Source of the DNA: Clostridiaceae bacterium
GTDB taxonomy: Bacteria > Bacillota > Clostridia > Lachnospirales > Lachnospiraceae
Assembly: GCA_902362725.1 (NCBI GenBank)
Contig: CABIXM010000018.1
Location: forward strand, 6,470-70,469
Direction: 5' to 3'
DNA length: 64,000 nucleotides
Positions 7,439 to 18,918 of this stretch are shown piece after piece. Positions within the stretch are counted from its first letter, which is position 1; the number at the start of each line of letters is the position of its first letter. The notes below the pieces were generated by a model. That model ran no database searches. It had not been told where the DNA came from and was given only the letters and a program-made list of their open reading frames with translations. Position numbers and translations under genes: made by a program.

Positions 7439-8101
7439 ATGTACTGGACGATGGAAAAAATCGATGTGCTGACAGAGGAAGAGCTTTCGGAAATTGAGAG
7501 ACGAACCGAGCGACTGATGTCTATCTGGAAAATACAGAATCTGCGGGGAAATGCGGCAATTTTTCATGATGATCAGCATATTGGAGAACAAAGAAGAGAA
7601 CTGAATGCATTGAAGCATCCGTCGGTGGATGTGGAAGGTCTGATGGCATTCCGACAAAAAGCAGTGGTGGACTCTCTGACAGGCAACATGTTGGTTCATC
7701 CGCTAACTACACCGGTCATTGAAGTGGATGAAAACAACAGGAGGGCCAGGAGCGTGTGGTGGTCCATGGGAGTTGAAGGCTTGTCAAAGCATCGGGAGGA
7801 GCCTGTGGCCATTGTGTCTCTGGGAATGGTTCCCGGCGTGGAGATTGTGGAAGACGGTGCATGGAAAATCCTCTGGGGAGTTTGGCAGCGGACGACCAAG
7901 AATGAATATCATGCAGGCTGGGTGAAAAGCATGATTCCGACCAATACCAGGCCGGAATTGACGCCGGAGGAGGATCGGGCAGGCTTTGGCAGATATGCTT
8001 ATCAGGAAAACGAGGTGCGTCAGGCGATACCGCAGCCACCAAAGAAAGATACTTGGGAAAAATATCCCGATGAGATGGATAAAACCTGGCTGGAGGGTTG
8101 A
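7439..8101 (+). CDS. NTF2/SnoaL-like protein, paralogue 2
   Basis: A 220-residue paralogue of the preceding protein. Shared landmarks are HPLTTPVIEVDENNRRARSVWWSMG, a WKILWGVWQ strand and YHAGWVKSMIP followed by a proline-rich tail (IPQPPKKDTW) like the tail of paralogue 1. The N-terminal helices differ, and MSIWKIQNLRGNAAIFHDD takes the place of the paralogue's QNEMGRLTAAFNFH stretch. It starts 12 bases after paralogue 1; the ribosome binding site GAGAGAAAG is only fair, and an ATG at 7451 is an alternative. The next gene encodes the PTS permease. Enzymatic function is unknown; the catalytic Asp/His pair of SnoaL cannot be placed with confidence by eye. Confidence 0.7.
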   Translation: MYWTMEKIDVLTEEELSEIERRTERLMSIWKIQNLRGNAAIFHDDQHIGEQRRELNALKHPSVDVEGLMAFRQKAVVDSLTGNMLVHPLTTPVIEVDENNRRARSVWWSMGVEGLSKHREEPVAIVSLGMVPGVEIVEDGAWKILWGVWQRTTKNEYHAGWVKSMIPTNTRPELTPEEDRAGFGRYAYQENEVRQAIPQPPKKDTWEKYPDEMDKTWLEG

Positions 8102-8144
8102 AAAATCCGGAAAAAAGTGAAATGATAGAAAAAGGAGAAAAGCT

Positions 8145-10941
<2,797 letters not shown>

Positions 10942-10945
10942 AGAG

Positions 10946-10981
10946 AAGCGCAGATGGTTTTTATGGCCGTCTGTGCTTTTT
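10946..10981 (+). terminator. Terminator of the PTS-GH1 operon
   Basis: AAGCGCAGATGG (10946-10957) pairs with CCGTCTGTGCTT (10967-10978) with two G-U pairs, followed by T residues to 10981. Confidence 0.85.
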
Positions 10982-10993
10982 CGGGTTTGCCCC

Positions 10994-11021
10994 TTGCAAA
11001 ACTTCCGAAAATGTGTATACT
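10994..11021 (+). promoter_or_regulatory. Promoter of prfC
   Basis: TTGCAA (10994-10999), a 16-bp spacer and TATACT (11016-11021). Confidence 0.7.
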
Positions 11022-11034
11022 GGATAATAGTTAT

Positions 11035-11068
11035 GCCCATTTTCGGAAAGCTATCCGGATGGGCTTTT
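11035..11068 (+). promoter_or_regulatory. Hairpin with T tract in the prfC leader
   Basis: GCCCAT (11035-11040) pairs with ATGGGC (11059-11064) and an inner CGGA with TCCG; TTTT follows. It lies between the prfC promoter and its ribosome binding site, so it may act as a weak attenuator. Confidence 0.45.
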
Positions 11069-11109
11069 GAATCGTCAATTGATACACGGATAAGATAAGG
11101 AAGAATGAA

Positions 11110-12696
11110 ATGGCAAATTATGTAGATGAGATTAAAAAAAGAAGAACCTTTGCGATTATTTCCCACCCGGACGCAGGTAAGACTACGTTGACTGAGAAGT
11201 TCCTGCTCTACGGCGGAGCCATCAATCTGGCCGGTTCCGTCAAAGGTAAGGCCACAGCCCGTCACGCGGTTTCCGACTGGATGGAGATCGAAAAGGAGAG
11301 AGGTATCTCTGTTACTTCGTCGGTATTACAGTTTAATTACGACGGCTATTGTATCAATATCCTGGATACGCCGGGACATCAGGACTTCTCCGAGGATACC
11401 TACCGCACCCTGATGGCGGCGGACTCCGCAGTCATGGTGATCGACGGCAGCAAGGGCGTGGAGGCCCAGACCCGAAAGCTTTTTAAGGTCTGCGCTATGC
11501 GTCATATCCCGATTTTTACCTTTATCAATAAGATGGACCGGGAAGCCATGGACATCTTTGAGCTTCTGGACGATATCGAAAATGAGCTGGGAATCGCCAC
11601 CTGTCCGGTGAACTGGCCCATCGGCTCCGGTAAGGCCTTCAAGGGCGTCTACGACCGGAACACGGAGAAGGTGCTGCTATTCTCCGATACCGAGAAGGGT
11701 ACCAAGGAGGGCGAGGAGCTGGATCTGTCCATCAATGATCCGCAGATCGACAGCATTCTCGATCCGGGTCAGAAGGAAAAACTGATGGATGATATCGAGC
11801 TGCTGGACGGCGCCAGCGCGGAGTTTGACCAGGAGCTGGTAAGCCAGGGAAAGCTGTCCCCGGTATTCTTCGGATCGGCCCTGACCAACTTCGGCGTGGA
11901 GACCTTTCTGAAGCATTTCCTGCAGATGACCACCTCTCCGCTGCCCCGTAAGGCAGACGTGGGGCTGATTGATCCCATGGAAGAGGAGTTCTCTGCTTTC
12001 GTATTCAAGATTCAGGCCAATATGAACAAGGCCCATCGTGACCGTATCGCGTTCATCCGTATCTGCTCCGGCAAGTTCACGGCTGGTATGGAAGTCTATC
12101 ATGTGCAGGGCGGCAGAAAGCAGCGTCTGTCCCAGCCCCAGCAGATTATGGCGCAGGATCGGAAGATTGTGGACGAGGCTTACGCGGGCGATATCATCGG
12201 CGTCTTTGATCCGGGCATTTTCTCCATCGGAGATACCTTATGTATGCCGGGCAGGCAGATTAAGTACGAGGGGATTCCGACCTTCGCGCCGGAGCATTTC
12301 GCCCGGGTGCGCCAGATCGACACTATGAAGCGGAAGCAGTTTGTCAAGGGCATCGAGCAGATTGCCCAGGAGGGCGCGATCCAGATTTTCCAGGAGTTCA
12401 ATACCGGTATGGAGGAGATTATCGTGGGCGTCGTGGGTGTCCTGCAGTTCGACGTGCTGAAGTACCGTCTGGAAAATGAGTATAATGTGGATATCCGTCT
12501 GGAACCGCTGCCCTACGAGCATATCCGCTGGATTGAGAACGAGGACATCGACATGAGTAAGCTGGTGGGTACCTCCGACATGAAGAAGATCAAGGATCTG
12601 AAGGGCAGACCGTTGCTGATCTGGACCAACGCATGGAGCGTGGGCATGACCCTGGATCGGAATCCGGGCCTGGTTCTGTCAGAGTTTGGCCGGTAA
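11110..12696 (+). CDS. prfC: Peptide chain release factor 3
   Basis: A 528-residue translational GTPase. The G domain shows ISHPDAGKTTL (P-loop), RGISVTSS (switch I), DTPGHQD (G3) and NKMD (G4), followed by domain II and the RF3-type C-terminal domain (FVKGIEQIAQEGAIQIFQ, VVGVLQFDVLKYRLENEY). RF3 removes RF1 or RF2 from the ribosome after peptide release. Length matches the family. An AAGGAA ribosome binding site lies 8 bases before ATG 11110; the ATG at 11105 is out of frame. It appears monocistronic, with its own promoter and leader hairpin; the next promoter begins directly after its stop codon. Confidence 0.97.
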   Translation: MANYVDEIKKRRTFAIISHPDAGKTTLTEKFLLYGGAINLAGSVKGKATARHAVSDWMEIEKERGISVTSSVLQFNYDGYCINILDTPGHQDFSEDTYRTLMAADSAVMVIDGSKGVEAQTRKLFKVCAMRHIPIFTFINKMDREAMDIFELLDDIENELGIATCPVNWPIGSGKAFKGVYDRNTEKVLLFSDTEKGTKEGEELDLSINDPQIDSILDPGQKEKLMDDIELLDGASAEFDQELVSQGKLSPVFFGSALTNFGVETFLKHFLQMTTSPLPRKADVGLIDPMEEEFSAFVFKIQANMNKAHRDRIAFIRICSGKFTAGMEVYHVQGGRKQRLSQPQQIMAQDRKIVDEAYAGDIIGVFDPGIFSIGDTLCMPGRQIKYEGIPTFAPEHFARVRQIDTMKRKQFVKGIEQIAQEGAIQIFQEFNTGMEEIIVGVVGVLQFDVLKYRLENEYNVDIRLEPLPYEHIRWIENEDIDMSKLVGTSDMKKIKDLKGRPLLIWTNAWSVGMTLDRNPGLVLSEFGR

Positions 12697-12699
12697 GTC

Positions 12700-12729
12700 T
12701 TGTCAATCATGGATAAAGTGTGATAAAAT
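12700..12729 (+). promoter_or_regulatory. Promoter of the Asp23-nusB operon
   Basis: TTGTCA (12700-12705), an 18-bp spacer and TAAAAT (12724-12729) preceded by TGA, an extended -10. The start of the -35 is three bases after the prfC stop codon. Confidence 0.7.
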
Positions 12730-12843
12730 ATAAAAAGCATGGCAGGGGTATGATATCTGCTGCCGAGTGGTGGGAATAGTAAGAAATAATAAAGGAGTGG
12801 AAGCGGATTTCATTCACAAAACAGGCGAAATGAAAACTGCTTC

Positions 12844-12870
12844 GTGCGAACAGGGAAACCTGATTTGCAC
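12844..12870 (+). promoter_or_regulatory. Leader stem-loop before the Asp23-family gene
   Basis: GTGCGAA (12844-12850) pairs with TTTGCAC (12864-12870) and CAGG with CCTG around a GAAA tetraloop. It sits about 7 bases before the AGGAGG of the Asp23-family gene, at the end of a leader of about 150 bases. A stabilising or regulatory role is inferred. Confidence 0.45.
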
Positions 12871-12891
12871 AGAAAACAGGAGGTTTTGAAT

Positions 12892-13281
12892 ATGTCAAAG
12901 GAAGAAAAAAGAGGCGTTCATATGATACATGAGGATAGTCAGCTGGGCGAGGTTCAGATCGCGGACGAGGTAGTCGCTACCATCGCAGGGTTAGCAGCCA
13001 CCGAGGTAGAGGGCGTGGCATCCATGGCTGGCAATATCACCAATGAGCTTATCGGAAAGCTTGGCGTAAAGAATCTGTCCAAGGGTGTGAAGGTTCTAGT
13101 GACAGACCGCAGCGTAGACGTGGATCTGGCGCTGAATATCGAGTACGGCTACAGCATTATGAAGGTGTCTGAGAAGGTTCAGGATCGCGTAAAGAGCGCC
13201 ATCGAGAACATGACAGGACTGGAAGTAGCCATGGTCAATATCCGCATTGTCAATGTGAATATGGGAAAAGAAGAAAAGTAA
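12892..13281 (+). CDS. Asp23/Gls24 family envelope stress protein (YqhY-like)
   Basis: A 129-residue Asp23/Gls24 family protein: QIADEVVATIAGLAATEVEGVASMAGN near the N-terminus, VKVLVTDRSVDVDLALNIEYGYSI in the middle and VNIRIVNVNM at the end. In Bacillus the equivalent gene yqhY also precedes nusB and is linked to acetyl-CoA carboxylase/fatty-acid homeostasis; the exact role is unsettled. The start at 12892 is preceded by AGGAGG at 8 bases; a longer reading from 12844 runs through the leader stem-loop and is unlikely. It is the first gene of the long operon that runs to recN, separated from nusB by a partial terminator. Confidence 0.9.
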   Translation: MSKEEKRGVHMIHEDSQLGEVQIADEVVATIAGLAATEVEGVASMAGNITNELIGKLGVKNLSKGVKVLVTDRSVDVDLALNIEYGYSIMKVSEKVQDRVKSAIENMTGLEVAMVNIRIVNVNMGKEEK

Positions 13282-13293
13282 GCGTTACTGTTC

Positions 13294-13323
13294 GGGAGCG
13301 GCTGCAGTCAGCGGCTCCCTTTT
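13294..13323 (+). terminator. Partial terminator between the Asp23-family gene and nusB
   Basis: GGGAGC (13294-13299) pairs with GCTCCC (13314-13319), with an inner GCTG/CAGC helix and TTTT. It probably lowers transcription of the downstream operon relative to the first gene. Confidence 0.7.
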
Positions 13324-13354
13324 CAAACGATAAGAGGGAAAAAGGCGGAGTAAG

Positions 13355-13768
13355 ATGAAAAGACGAGAGTTAAGAGAGCATATTTTTGAGCTGCTGTTCC
13401 GTATCGAGTTCAACAGCGCAGAGGAGATGCCAGAGCAGATGCGGCTGTTTTTCGAAGGACTGGGCGAGGTCGAGCCGAAGGATCAGGAATATATTGAGAA
13501 GAAATATGCACATATAGTAGAGAAACTGCCGGAGATTGACAGGACTCTGGATGAGACCGCGGAGGGCTGGAAGGTATCCCGTATGGGTAAGACCGATCTG
13601 ACCATCCTGCGCCTGGCTGTGTATGAGATGGAATACGACGAGGACGTGCCGGTAGGCGTGGCGGTCAACGAGGCGGTCGAACTGTCCAAAAAGTTTGGCG
13701 GCGACGAATCCCCGATCTTTGTCAACGGTATCTTAGGTAAGATTGGAAAGACAGGAAAAACAGAATGA
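13355..13768 (+). CDS. nusB: Transcription antitermination factor NusB
   Basis: A 137-residue all-helical NusB protein, of normal length. The N-terminal RRELREHIFELLFRIEF helix and the C-terminal VAVNEAVELSKKFGGDESPIFVNGILGKI signature are clear. NusB with S10 binds boxA RNA and supports antitermination in rRNA operons. It follows the partial terminator after the Asp23-family gene and overlaps the xseA start by 4 bases (ATGA), so the two are translationally coupled. Confidence 0.96.
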   Translation: MKRRELREHIFELLFRIEFNSAEEMPEQMRLFFEGLGEVEPKDQEYIEKKYAHIVEKLPEIDRTLDETAEGWKVSRMGKTDLTILRLAVYEMEYDEDVPVGVAVNEAVELSKKFGGDESPIFVNGILGKIGKTGKTE

Positions 13769-14976
13769 AGCATGTCTATACGGTAGCGCAGGTAAACACA
13801 TACATCAAAAATATGTTTACACAGGATTTTATGCTGAACCGTATTTATGTAAAGGGAGAGGTGTCCAACTGTAAATATCACAGTTCCGGGCACATCTACT
13901 TTTCTCTGAAGGATGAGAGCGGATCCATGGCCTGCGTGATGTTTGCGGGCGACCGGAAAGGACTGGCCTTCCCCATGAAGGACGGTCAGCGGGTCATCGT
14001 ACTGGGGCGCGTCAGCGTCTATGAACGCAGCGGCAGCTATCAGCTCTATGCCAGAGAGATTATTAAGGATGGCGTGGGACAGCTCTATGAGGCTTATGAG
14101 AAGCTGAAGATGGAGCTGGAAGAGATGGGCATGTTCGCCCCGGAGTATAAGCAGCCGATTCCGTATTACGCGAAGAAGGTGGGTGTGGTGACGGCCCCCA
14201 CCGGAGCGGCCGTGCAGGACATCCGTAATATCGCCCTCCGGCGCAATCCTTATGTGCAGCTCATCCTGTATCCGGCCCAGGTACAGGGCGAGGGCGCGGC
14301 GGATAGTATCGTGCGTGGCATCGAGACCCTGGACGCGCTGGGACTGGACGTGCTGATCGTGGGCCGCGGCGGCGGTTCCATTGAGGATTTGTGGGCTTTT
14401 AATGAGGAAAAGGTAGCGAGAGCCATTTTCGACTGTAATACGCCGGTGATCTCGGCGGTAGGCCATGAGACTGACACGACCATCGCTGATTACGTGGCGG
14501 ATTTGAGGGCTCCGACCCCATCGGCGGCGGCAGAGCTGGCTGTGGCCGATATCCGGGAACTGTTGGAGCGGATGCGCGGTTATCAGCAGCAGTTTGAGAA
14601 TATCTTCCGTCATAGAATGGAAGAATATTACAGAAGACTGGCGGAACTGAAAAGCCGGGTTCAGCGCGTCAGTCCGGAGACACAGCTTCTGGAGAAGCGG
14701 ATGCGTCTGGCGGAATTATCCAACGGTTTGGAGCAGGCCATGCAGAATAAGCTGTCGGATCGGAAGCACAGCCTGAATTTGTATATCGAACGCTTACACG
14801 GGCTTTCGCCGCTTCTGAAGCTGCAGCAGGGCTATTCCTACACGGAAGGGCCGAATGGAAAGGCCGTGACTGGAATTGATGAGGTTACGGAAGGCGAACG
14901 GCTTCGAATCCATGTGACAGACGGTGTATATACCGCAGTGGTAGAAGGCCGCGAGAAGATAAAAAAGAGGATATGA
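13765..14976 (+). CDS. xseA: Exodeoxyribonuclease VII large subunit
   Basis: A 403-residue XseA. The N-terminal OB fold (VKGEVSNCKYHSSGHIYFSLKDESG) binds single-stranded DNA; the catalytic region shows GVVTAPTGAAVQDI, VGRGGGSIEDLWAFN and AVGHETDTTIADYVADLRAPTPSAAAEL; a long coiled coil follows (about residues 265-350). With XseB it degrades single-stranded DNA in both directions into acid-soluble oligonucleotides. It overlaps nusB by 4 bases and is followed after 39 bases by xseB. Confidence 0.97.
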   Translation: MKHVYTVAQVNTYIKNMFTQDFMLNRIYVKGEVSNCKYHSSGHIYFSLKDESGSMACVMFAGDRKGLAFPMKDGQRVIVLGRVSVYERSGSYQLYAREIIKDGVGQLYEAYEKLKMELEEMGMFAPEYKQPIPYYAKKVGVVTAPTGAAVQDIRNIALRRNPYVQLILYPAQVQGEGAADSIVRGIETLDALGLDVLIVGRGGGSIEDLWAFNEEKVARAIFDCNTPVISAVGHETDTTIADYVADLRAPTPSAAAELAVADIRELLERMRGYQQQFENIFRHRMEEYYRRLAELKSRVQRVSPETQLLEKRMRLAELSNGLEQAMQNKLSDRKHSLNLYIERLHGLSPLLKLQQGYSYTEGPNGKAVTGIDEVTEGERLRIHVTDGVYTAVVEGREKIKKRI

Positions 14977-15015
14977 TGATTCAGGGACGGAACAGTTAAG
15001 AGAGGATAAGACGGT

Positions 15016-15231
15016 ATGGCAACGAAGAAAAAGGAAGCGACACTGGAAGAAAATTTTGCAGAGCTGGACGCGATGCTGGCGAAGCTGGCTGACCGGGACG
15101 TGCCATTGGAGGAGTCCTTTACGATTTACGCCGAGGGCATGAAGCTTCTGAAGGCCTGTGGCGATAAGCTGGATAAAGTAGAGAAAAAGATGCTGGTCAT
15201 GAATGAGGAGGGCAAACTGGATGAGTTTTAA
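15016..15231 (+). CDS. xseB: Exodeoxyribonuclease VII small subunit
   Basis: A 71-residue XseB, typical in size and sequence: LEENFAELDAMLAKLADRDVPLEESFTIYAEGMKLLKACGDKLDKVEKK. It is a helical hairpin that binds the XseA coiled coil. Its last codons overlap the ispA start: the ATG of ispA (15221) lies inside GGATGAGTTTTAA, an 11-base overlap. Confidence 0.96.
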   Translation: MATKKKEATLEENFAELDAMLAKLADRDVPLEESFTIYAEGMKLLKACGDKLDKVEKKMLVMNEEGKLDEF

Positions 15232-16105
15232 AGAAGAACTTCGTACCAAGACGGAAGAGATTGAGAAGCTGCTTATGGCTTATCTGCCGGAGGAGACCGG
15301 CTTCCAGAAGACGGTTCTGGAAGCGGTGAATTACAGTGTGCTGGCAGGCGGCAAGCGTCTCCGTCCCATGCTGATGAAGGAGACTTATCAGATGTTCGGC
15401 GGCCAGGGTAAGGTGGTGGAGCCCTTTATGGCAGCCATGGAAATGATTCATACCTATTCCCTGGTGCATGATGATCTTCCGGCCATGGACAATGACGAAT
15501 ATCGCCGCGGCAAGAAGACCACCCATGCGGTATACGGCGAGGCCATGGGGATTCTGGCGGGTGACGCTCTGCTAAACCTAGCTTTTGAGACGGCTGCGGG
15601 AGCTTTTGATATCGAGACCAGTGCCCGGACTGCGAAGGCATTGCAGATTCTGTCTAAGAAGGCAGGTATCTATGGCATGATCGGCGGTCAGGTGGTGGAT
15701 GTGGAGTCTGAGGGACAGCCCCTGTCCAGAGAAAAGCTGGATTTCATCTATCGCCTGAAAACTAGCGCCCTGATTGAGGCGGCTATGATGGTGGGCGCGG
15801 TGCTGGCAGGTGCTTCCGACGACGAAGTGGAGACAATTGAGCACGTGGCAAATGATGTGGGACTGGCTTTCCAGATCCAGGATGATATTCTGGATGTGAC
15901 GAGTACGCTGGAAGTACTTGGCAAGCCCATTCACAGCGATGACAAGAACCATAAGACCACCTATGTAAGCCTGGAGGGCCTTGACAAGGCAAAGAAGGAT
16001 GTGGAAGAGATTTCTGAGAGAGCCCTGTCCACACTGGCTTCTTTGAACCATAAGAATGCATTTCTGGAAGAACTGATCCGGATGCTGATTACAAGAGAAA
16101 AGTAA
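15221..16105 (+). CDS. ispA: Geranyl/farnesyl diphosphate synthase
   Basis: A 294-residue trans-prenyltransferase. The first Asp-rich motif is HDDLPAMDNDEYRRGK, the second FQIQDDILDVT, with GGKRLRP near the N-terminus and the GDALLNLAFE segment of the IspA group. It condenses IPP with DMAPP and GPP to make FPP for undecaprenyl and quinone-type lipids. The start at 15221 (MSFKEELRTK) is chosen because GAGGAGGG sits about 7 bases before it; a longer reading from 15203 begins inside that site. It lies just before dxs, the first enzyme of the MEP route that supplies its substrate. Confidence 0.95.
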   Translation: MSFKEELRTKTEEIEKLLMAYLPEETGFQKTVLEAVNYSVLAGGKRLRPMLMKETYQMFGGQGKVVEPFMAAMEMIHTYSLVHDDLPAMDNDEYRRGKKTTHAVYGEAMGILAGDALLNLAFETAAGAFDIETSARTAKALQILSKKAGIYGMIGGQVVDVESEGQPLSREKLDFIYRLKTSALIEAAMMVGAVLAGASDDEVETIEHVANDVGLAFQIQDDILDVTSTLEVLGKPIHSDDKNHKTTYVSLEGLDKAKKDVEEISERALSTLASLNHKNAFLEELIRMLITREK

Positions 16106-16120
16106 GATTGAGGTGAGTAC

Positions 16121-17989
16121 ATGCTGCTGGAGCAGATCAATCAGGTTAATGATATTAAAAAACTGAACAAGGAGGACTGGGAACCCCTGGCGCAGGAGAT
16201 CCGGGATTTTCTGATCGAGAAAATCAGTGTGACAGGCGGCCATCTGGCCTCCAATCTGGGCGTGGTGGAGCTGACCATGGCCATGCATCTGGCTTTTGAT
16301 TTCCCGAAAGATCAGGTGGTCTGGGATGTGGGACATCAGTCCTATACCCATAAGCTTCTGACCGGAAGAAGAGCCGGTTTTGACGATCTGCGGAAATACG
16401 GCGGCATGAGCGGCTTCCCGAAGCGGAAAGAGAGTGACTGCGACTGCTTCGATACAGGCCACAGCTCCACCTCGATCTCAGCGGGTATCGGCCTGGTGAA
16501 GGCCCGGGATCTGACCGGCGGAAGCCAGAGCGTGATTTCAGTCATCGGAGATGGATCCATGACCGGCGGCATGGCCTTTGAGGCCCTGAACAACGCCTCC
16601 CAGTTAAAGAGTAATTTTATCATCGTGCTGAATGACAACCAGATGTCCATCGCGGAAAATGTGGGTGGCTTAAGCCAGTACCTGAACGGCATGCGCTCCA
16701 ACGAAGGATATAATAATTTCAAGGCGGGCCTGCAGAATACCCTGGAGAAGATTCCGGTATACGGCGACGGCATTGTGCGACAGCTGAAGAAGACCAAGAG
16801 TGGCCTGAAGCAGCTGGTAATCCCGGGTATGTTTTTTGAAGACATGGGCATCACCTACCTGGGCCCGGTGGACGGCCATAATATCGATCAGCTCATCCGT
16901 ACGTTTAACGACGCGAAAAAAGTGCATCATGCGGTCTTGATTCACGTCTGTACGAAAAAGGGCAAGGGATATGAACCGGCGGAGCGCCATCCCTCCCGGT
17001 TCCACGGCGCGGAGCCTTTTGTCATCGAGACGGGGCTGCCTAAGAGCAGACGGGCCAAGGCCAATTATACGGATATCTTTTCCACAGTGATGCGGAAGCT
17101 GGGCGACCGGGATGAGAAGGTGGTGGCCATCACGGCGGCTATGCCGGACGGAACCGGACTTAAGCGATTTAAAAATATGTTCCCGGATCGGTTTTTCGAT
17201 GTGGGAATCGCGGAGCAGCATGCGGTGACCTTTGCAGCCGGACTGGCGGCAGGCGGCCTGAAGCCGGTGGTGGCGGTGTATTCCTCCTTCCTCCAGCGTG
17301 CTTACGATCAGGTGCTGCACGATGTCTGTATCCAGAACCTGCATGTGATTTTCGCTATTGACCGGGCAGGTCTGGTGGGTAGCGACGGCGAGACCCATCA
17401 GGGTATCTTCGACCTGTCTTACCTGTCCAGTATTCCGAATATGACCATTATGGCCCCGAAGAATAAATGGGAGCTTTCGGATATGATGAAGTTTGCCGTG
17501 AATTACGGCGGTCCCATCGCCCTGCGTTATCCCAGAGGCGAGGCCTACGACGGTCTCCAGGAGTTCCGCGCTCCCATTGCCTATGGAAAGAGCGAGTGGA
17601 TTTATGAGGAAGCGGACATCGCCCTGATGGCGGTGGGCAGTATGGTGAAGACTGCGGAGAAGGTACGGGATACCCTGAAAGACACCGGATATAACTGCAC
17701 GCTCATCAATGCCCGCTTTGTGAAGCCCATCGACGAGCAGATGCTGGAAGAGGTGGCCAGGCAGCATAAGCTTCTGGTGACACTGGAAGAAAATGTAAGA
17801 AATGGAGGCTTTGGCGATCACGTACTGGAGTATGTGAACGACAGAGGCTTCGACATGAAGGTGCTGAACATCGCGTTGCCGGACGAGTATGTGGAGCATG
17901 GCAATGTGGCATTACTGCACAAAGAGGTAGGCCTGGACGCGGAAACCATCGTGAAGCGTGTGATCACCGCCTATGTGGGCGAGATGTAA
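16121..17989 (+). CDS. dxs: 1-deoxy-D-xylulose-5-phosphate synthase
   Basis: A 622-residue thiamine-diphosphate enzyme, the entry step of the MEP isoprenoid pathway (pyruvate plus glyceraldehyde-3-phosphate). Visible landmarks are WDVGHQSYTHKLLTGR, the GDGSMTGGMAFEALNNA thiamine-binding motif with NDNQMSIAENVG, HVCTKKGKGYEPAE, the catalytic-Glu segment DVGIAEQHAVTFAAGLA and the transketolase C domain. Length is normal. It follows ispA by 15 bases with GAGGTGAG as ribosome binding site, and tlyA follows after 64 bases. Confidence 0.97.
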   Translation: MLLEQINQVNDIKKLNKEDWEPLAQEIRDFLIEKISVTGGHLASNLGVVELTMAMHLAFDFPKDQVVWDVGHQSYTHKLLTGRRAGFDDLRKYGGMSGFPKRKESDCDCFDTGHSSTSISAGIGLVKARDLTGGSQSVISVIGDGSMTGGMAFEALNNASQLKSNFIIVLNDNQMSIAENVGGLSQYLNGMRSNEGYNNFKAGLQNTLEKIPVYGDGIVRQLKKTKSGLKQLVIPGMFFEDMGITYLGPVDGHNIDQLIRTFNDAKKVHHAVLIHVCTKKGKGYEPAERHPSRFHGAEPFVIETGLPKSRRAKANYTDIFSTVMRKLGDRDEKVVAITAAMPDGTGLKRFKNMFPDRFFDVGIAEQHAVTFAAGLAAGGLKPVVAVYSSFLQRAYDQVLHDVCIQNLHVIFAIDRAGLVGSDGETHQGIFDLSYLSSIPNMTIMAPKNKWELSDMMKFAVNYGGPIALRYPRGEAYDGLQEFRAPIAYGKSEWIYEEADIALMAVGSMVKTAEKVRDTLKDTGYNCTLINARFVKPIDEQMLEEVARQHKLLVTLEENVRNGGFGDHVLEYVNDRGFDMKVLNIALPDEYVEHGNVALLHKEVGLDAETIVKRVITAYVGEM

Positions 17990-18053
17990 AAAAACAGGTG
18001 GCTTGACCATATGTGGCAGAGCCATAAGAAATAGAGTTTAGGAGAGAACGGAT

Positions 18054-18899
18054 ATGAAGGTACGTCTGGACGTGCTTCTGGTAAACAGAGGCCTGGCAAA
18101 ATCCAGAGAGCAGGCCAAAGCCATCATCATGGAGGGCAAGGTCTTTGTAAAGGGACAGCGGGAGGACAAGGCTGGTTCCATGTTTGACGAGGCCGCGCCC
18201 ATCGAAATTCACGGACAGAAGCTGCGCTATGTGAGCCGTGGCGGTTTAAAGCTCGAGAAGGCAGTGGCCCATTTTGACCTGGGGCTGGAAGGAAAGGTCT
18301 GCATGGACGTAGGTTCCTCCACCGGAGGTTTCACCGACTGCATGCTGCAAAACGGCGCAGTGAAAGTATACGCGGTAGACGTGGGAACCAATCAGCTGGA
18401 CTGGAAGCTCCGGAGCGATCCGAGAGTGGTCTGTATGGAGAAAACCAATATCCGTTACCTGACCCCGGATCAGATCGACGAGCCTCCCAGGTTTGCGTCC
18501 ATTGACGTGGCCTTCATTTCCCTGACCAAGGTGTTGCTTCCGGTGCGGGAGCTTCTCGACGACGGCGGCCAGGTGGTGGCCCTGATTAAGCCCCAGTTTG
18601 AGGCGGGCCGGGAGAAGGTCGGCAAGAAGGGCGTGGTGCGGGAAAAGAGCACTCATCTGGAGGTAATCCAGATGGTTCTGACCTACGCCTGGTCCATCGG
18701 CTTCGACATTCTGGCGCTGGAATTTTCCCCCATCAAGGGACCGGAGGGCAACATCGAATACCTGGTATGGCTTCAGAAGACCGACCGGGAGGCTGTAGAA
18801 GAGCTTCCGACCTGGGAAGAACTGAAGGGCCATCTGCCCGCGGGCGTAGAACCGGAGCGTATTGTGGACGAGGCTCACGGAACCCTGGATGTAAAATAA
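18054..18899 (+). CDS. tlyA: TlyA-type rRNA 2'-O-methyltransferase
   Basis: A 281-residue protein with an N-terminal S4 RNA-binding domain (VRLDVLLVNRGLAKSREQAKAIIMEGKV, G...K) and a FtsJ-like Rossmann methyltransferase domain (CMDVGSSTGGFTDCMLQNGA as SAM motif; IDVAFISL; VALIKPQFEAGREKVG with the catalytic Lys). TlyA homologues methylate cytidines of 16S and 23S rRNA; in mycobacteria loss gives capreomycin resistance. The position between dxs and nadK is the usual one in Clostridia. GGAGAGA precedes the ATG. Confidence 0.95.
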   Translation: MKVRLDVLLVNRGLAKSREQAKAIIMEGKVFVKGQREDKAGSMFDEAAPIEIHGQKLRYVSRGGLKLEKAVAHFDLGLEGKVCMDVGSSTGGFTDCMLQNGAVKVYAVDVGTNQLDWKLRSDPRVVCMEKTNIRYLTPDQIDEPPRFASIDVAFISLTKVLLPVRELLDDGGQVVALIKPQFEAGREKVGKKGVVREKSTHLEVIQMVLTYAWSIGFDILALEFSPIKGPEGNIEYLVWLQKTDREAVEELPTWEELKGHLPAGVEPERIVDEAHGTLDVK

Positions 18900-18918
18900 G
18901 AAAGCCGGGAAGAGACAG

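Noticed and set aside
16670..17899. Leftward open frame across dxs
   Set aside because: Antisense to a well-recognised gene, composition His/Gln-rich, no start signals.
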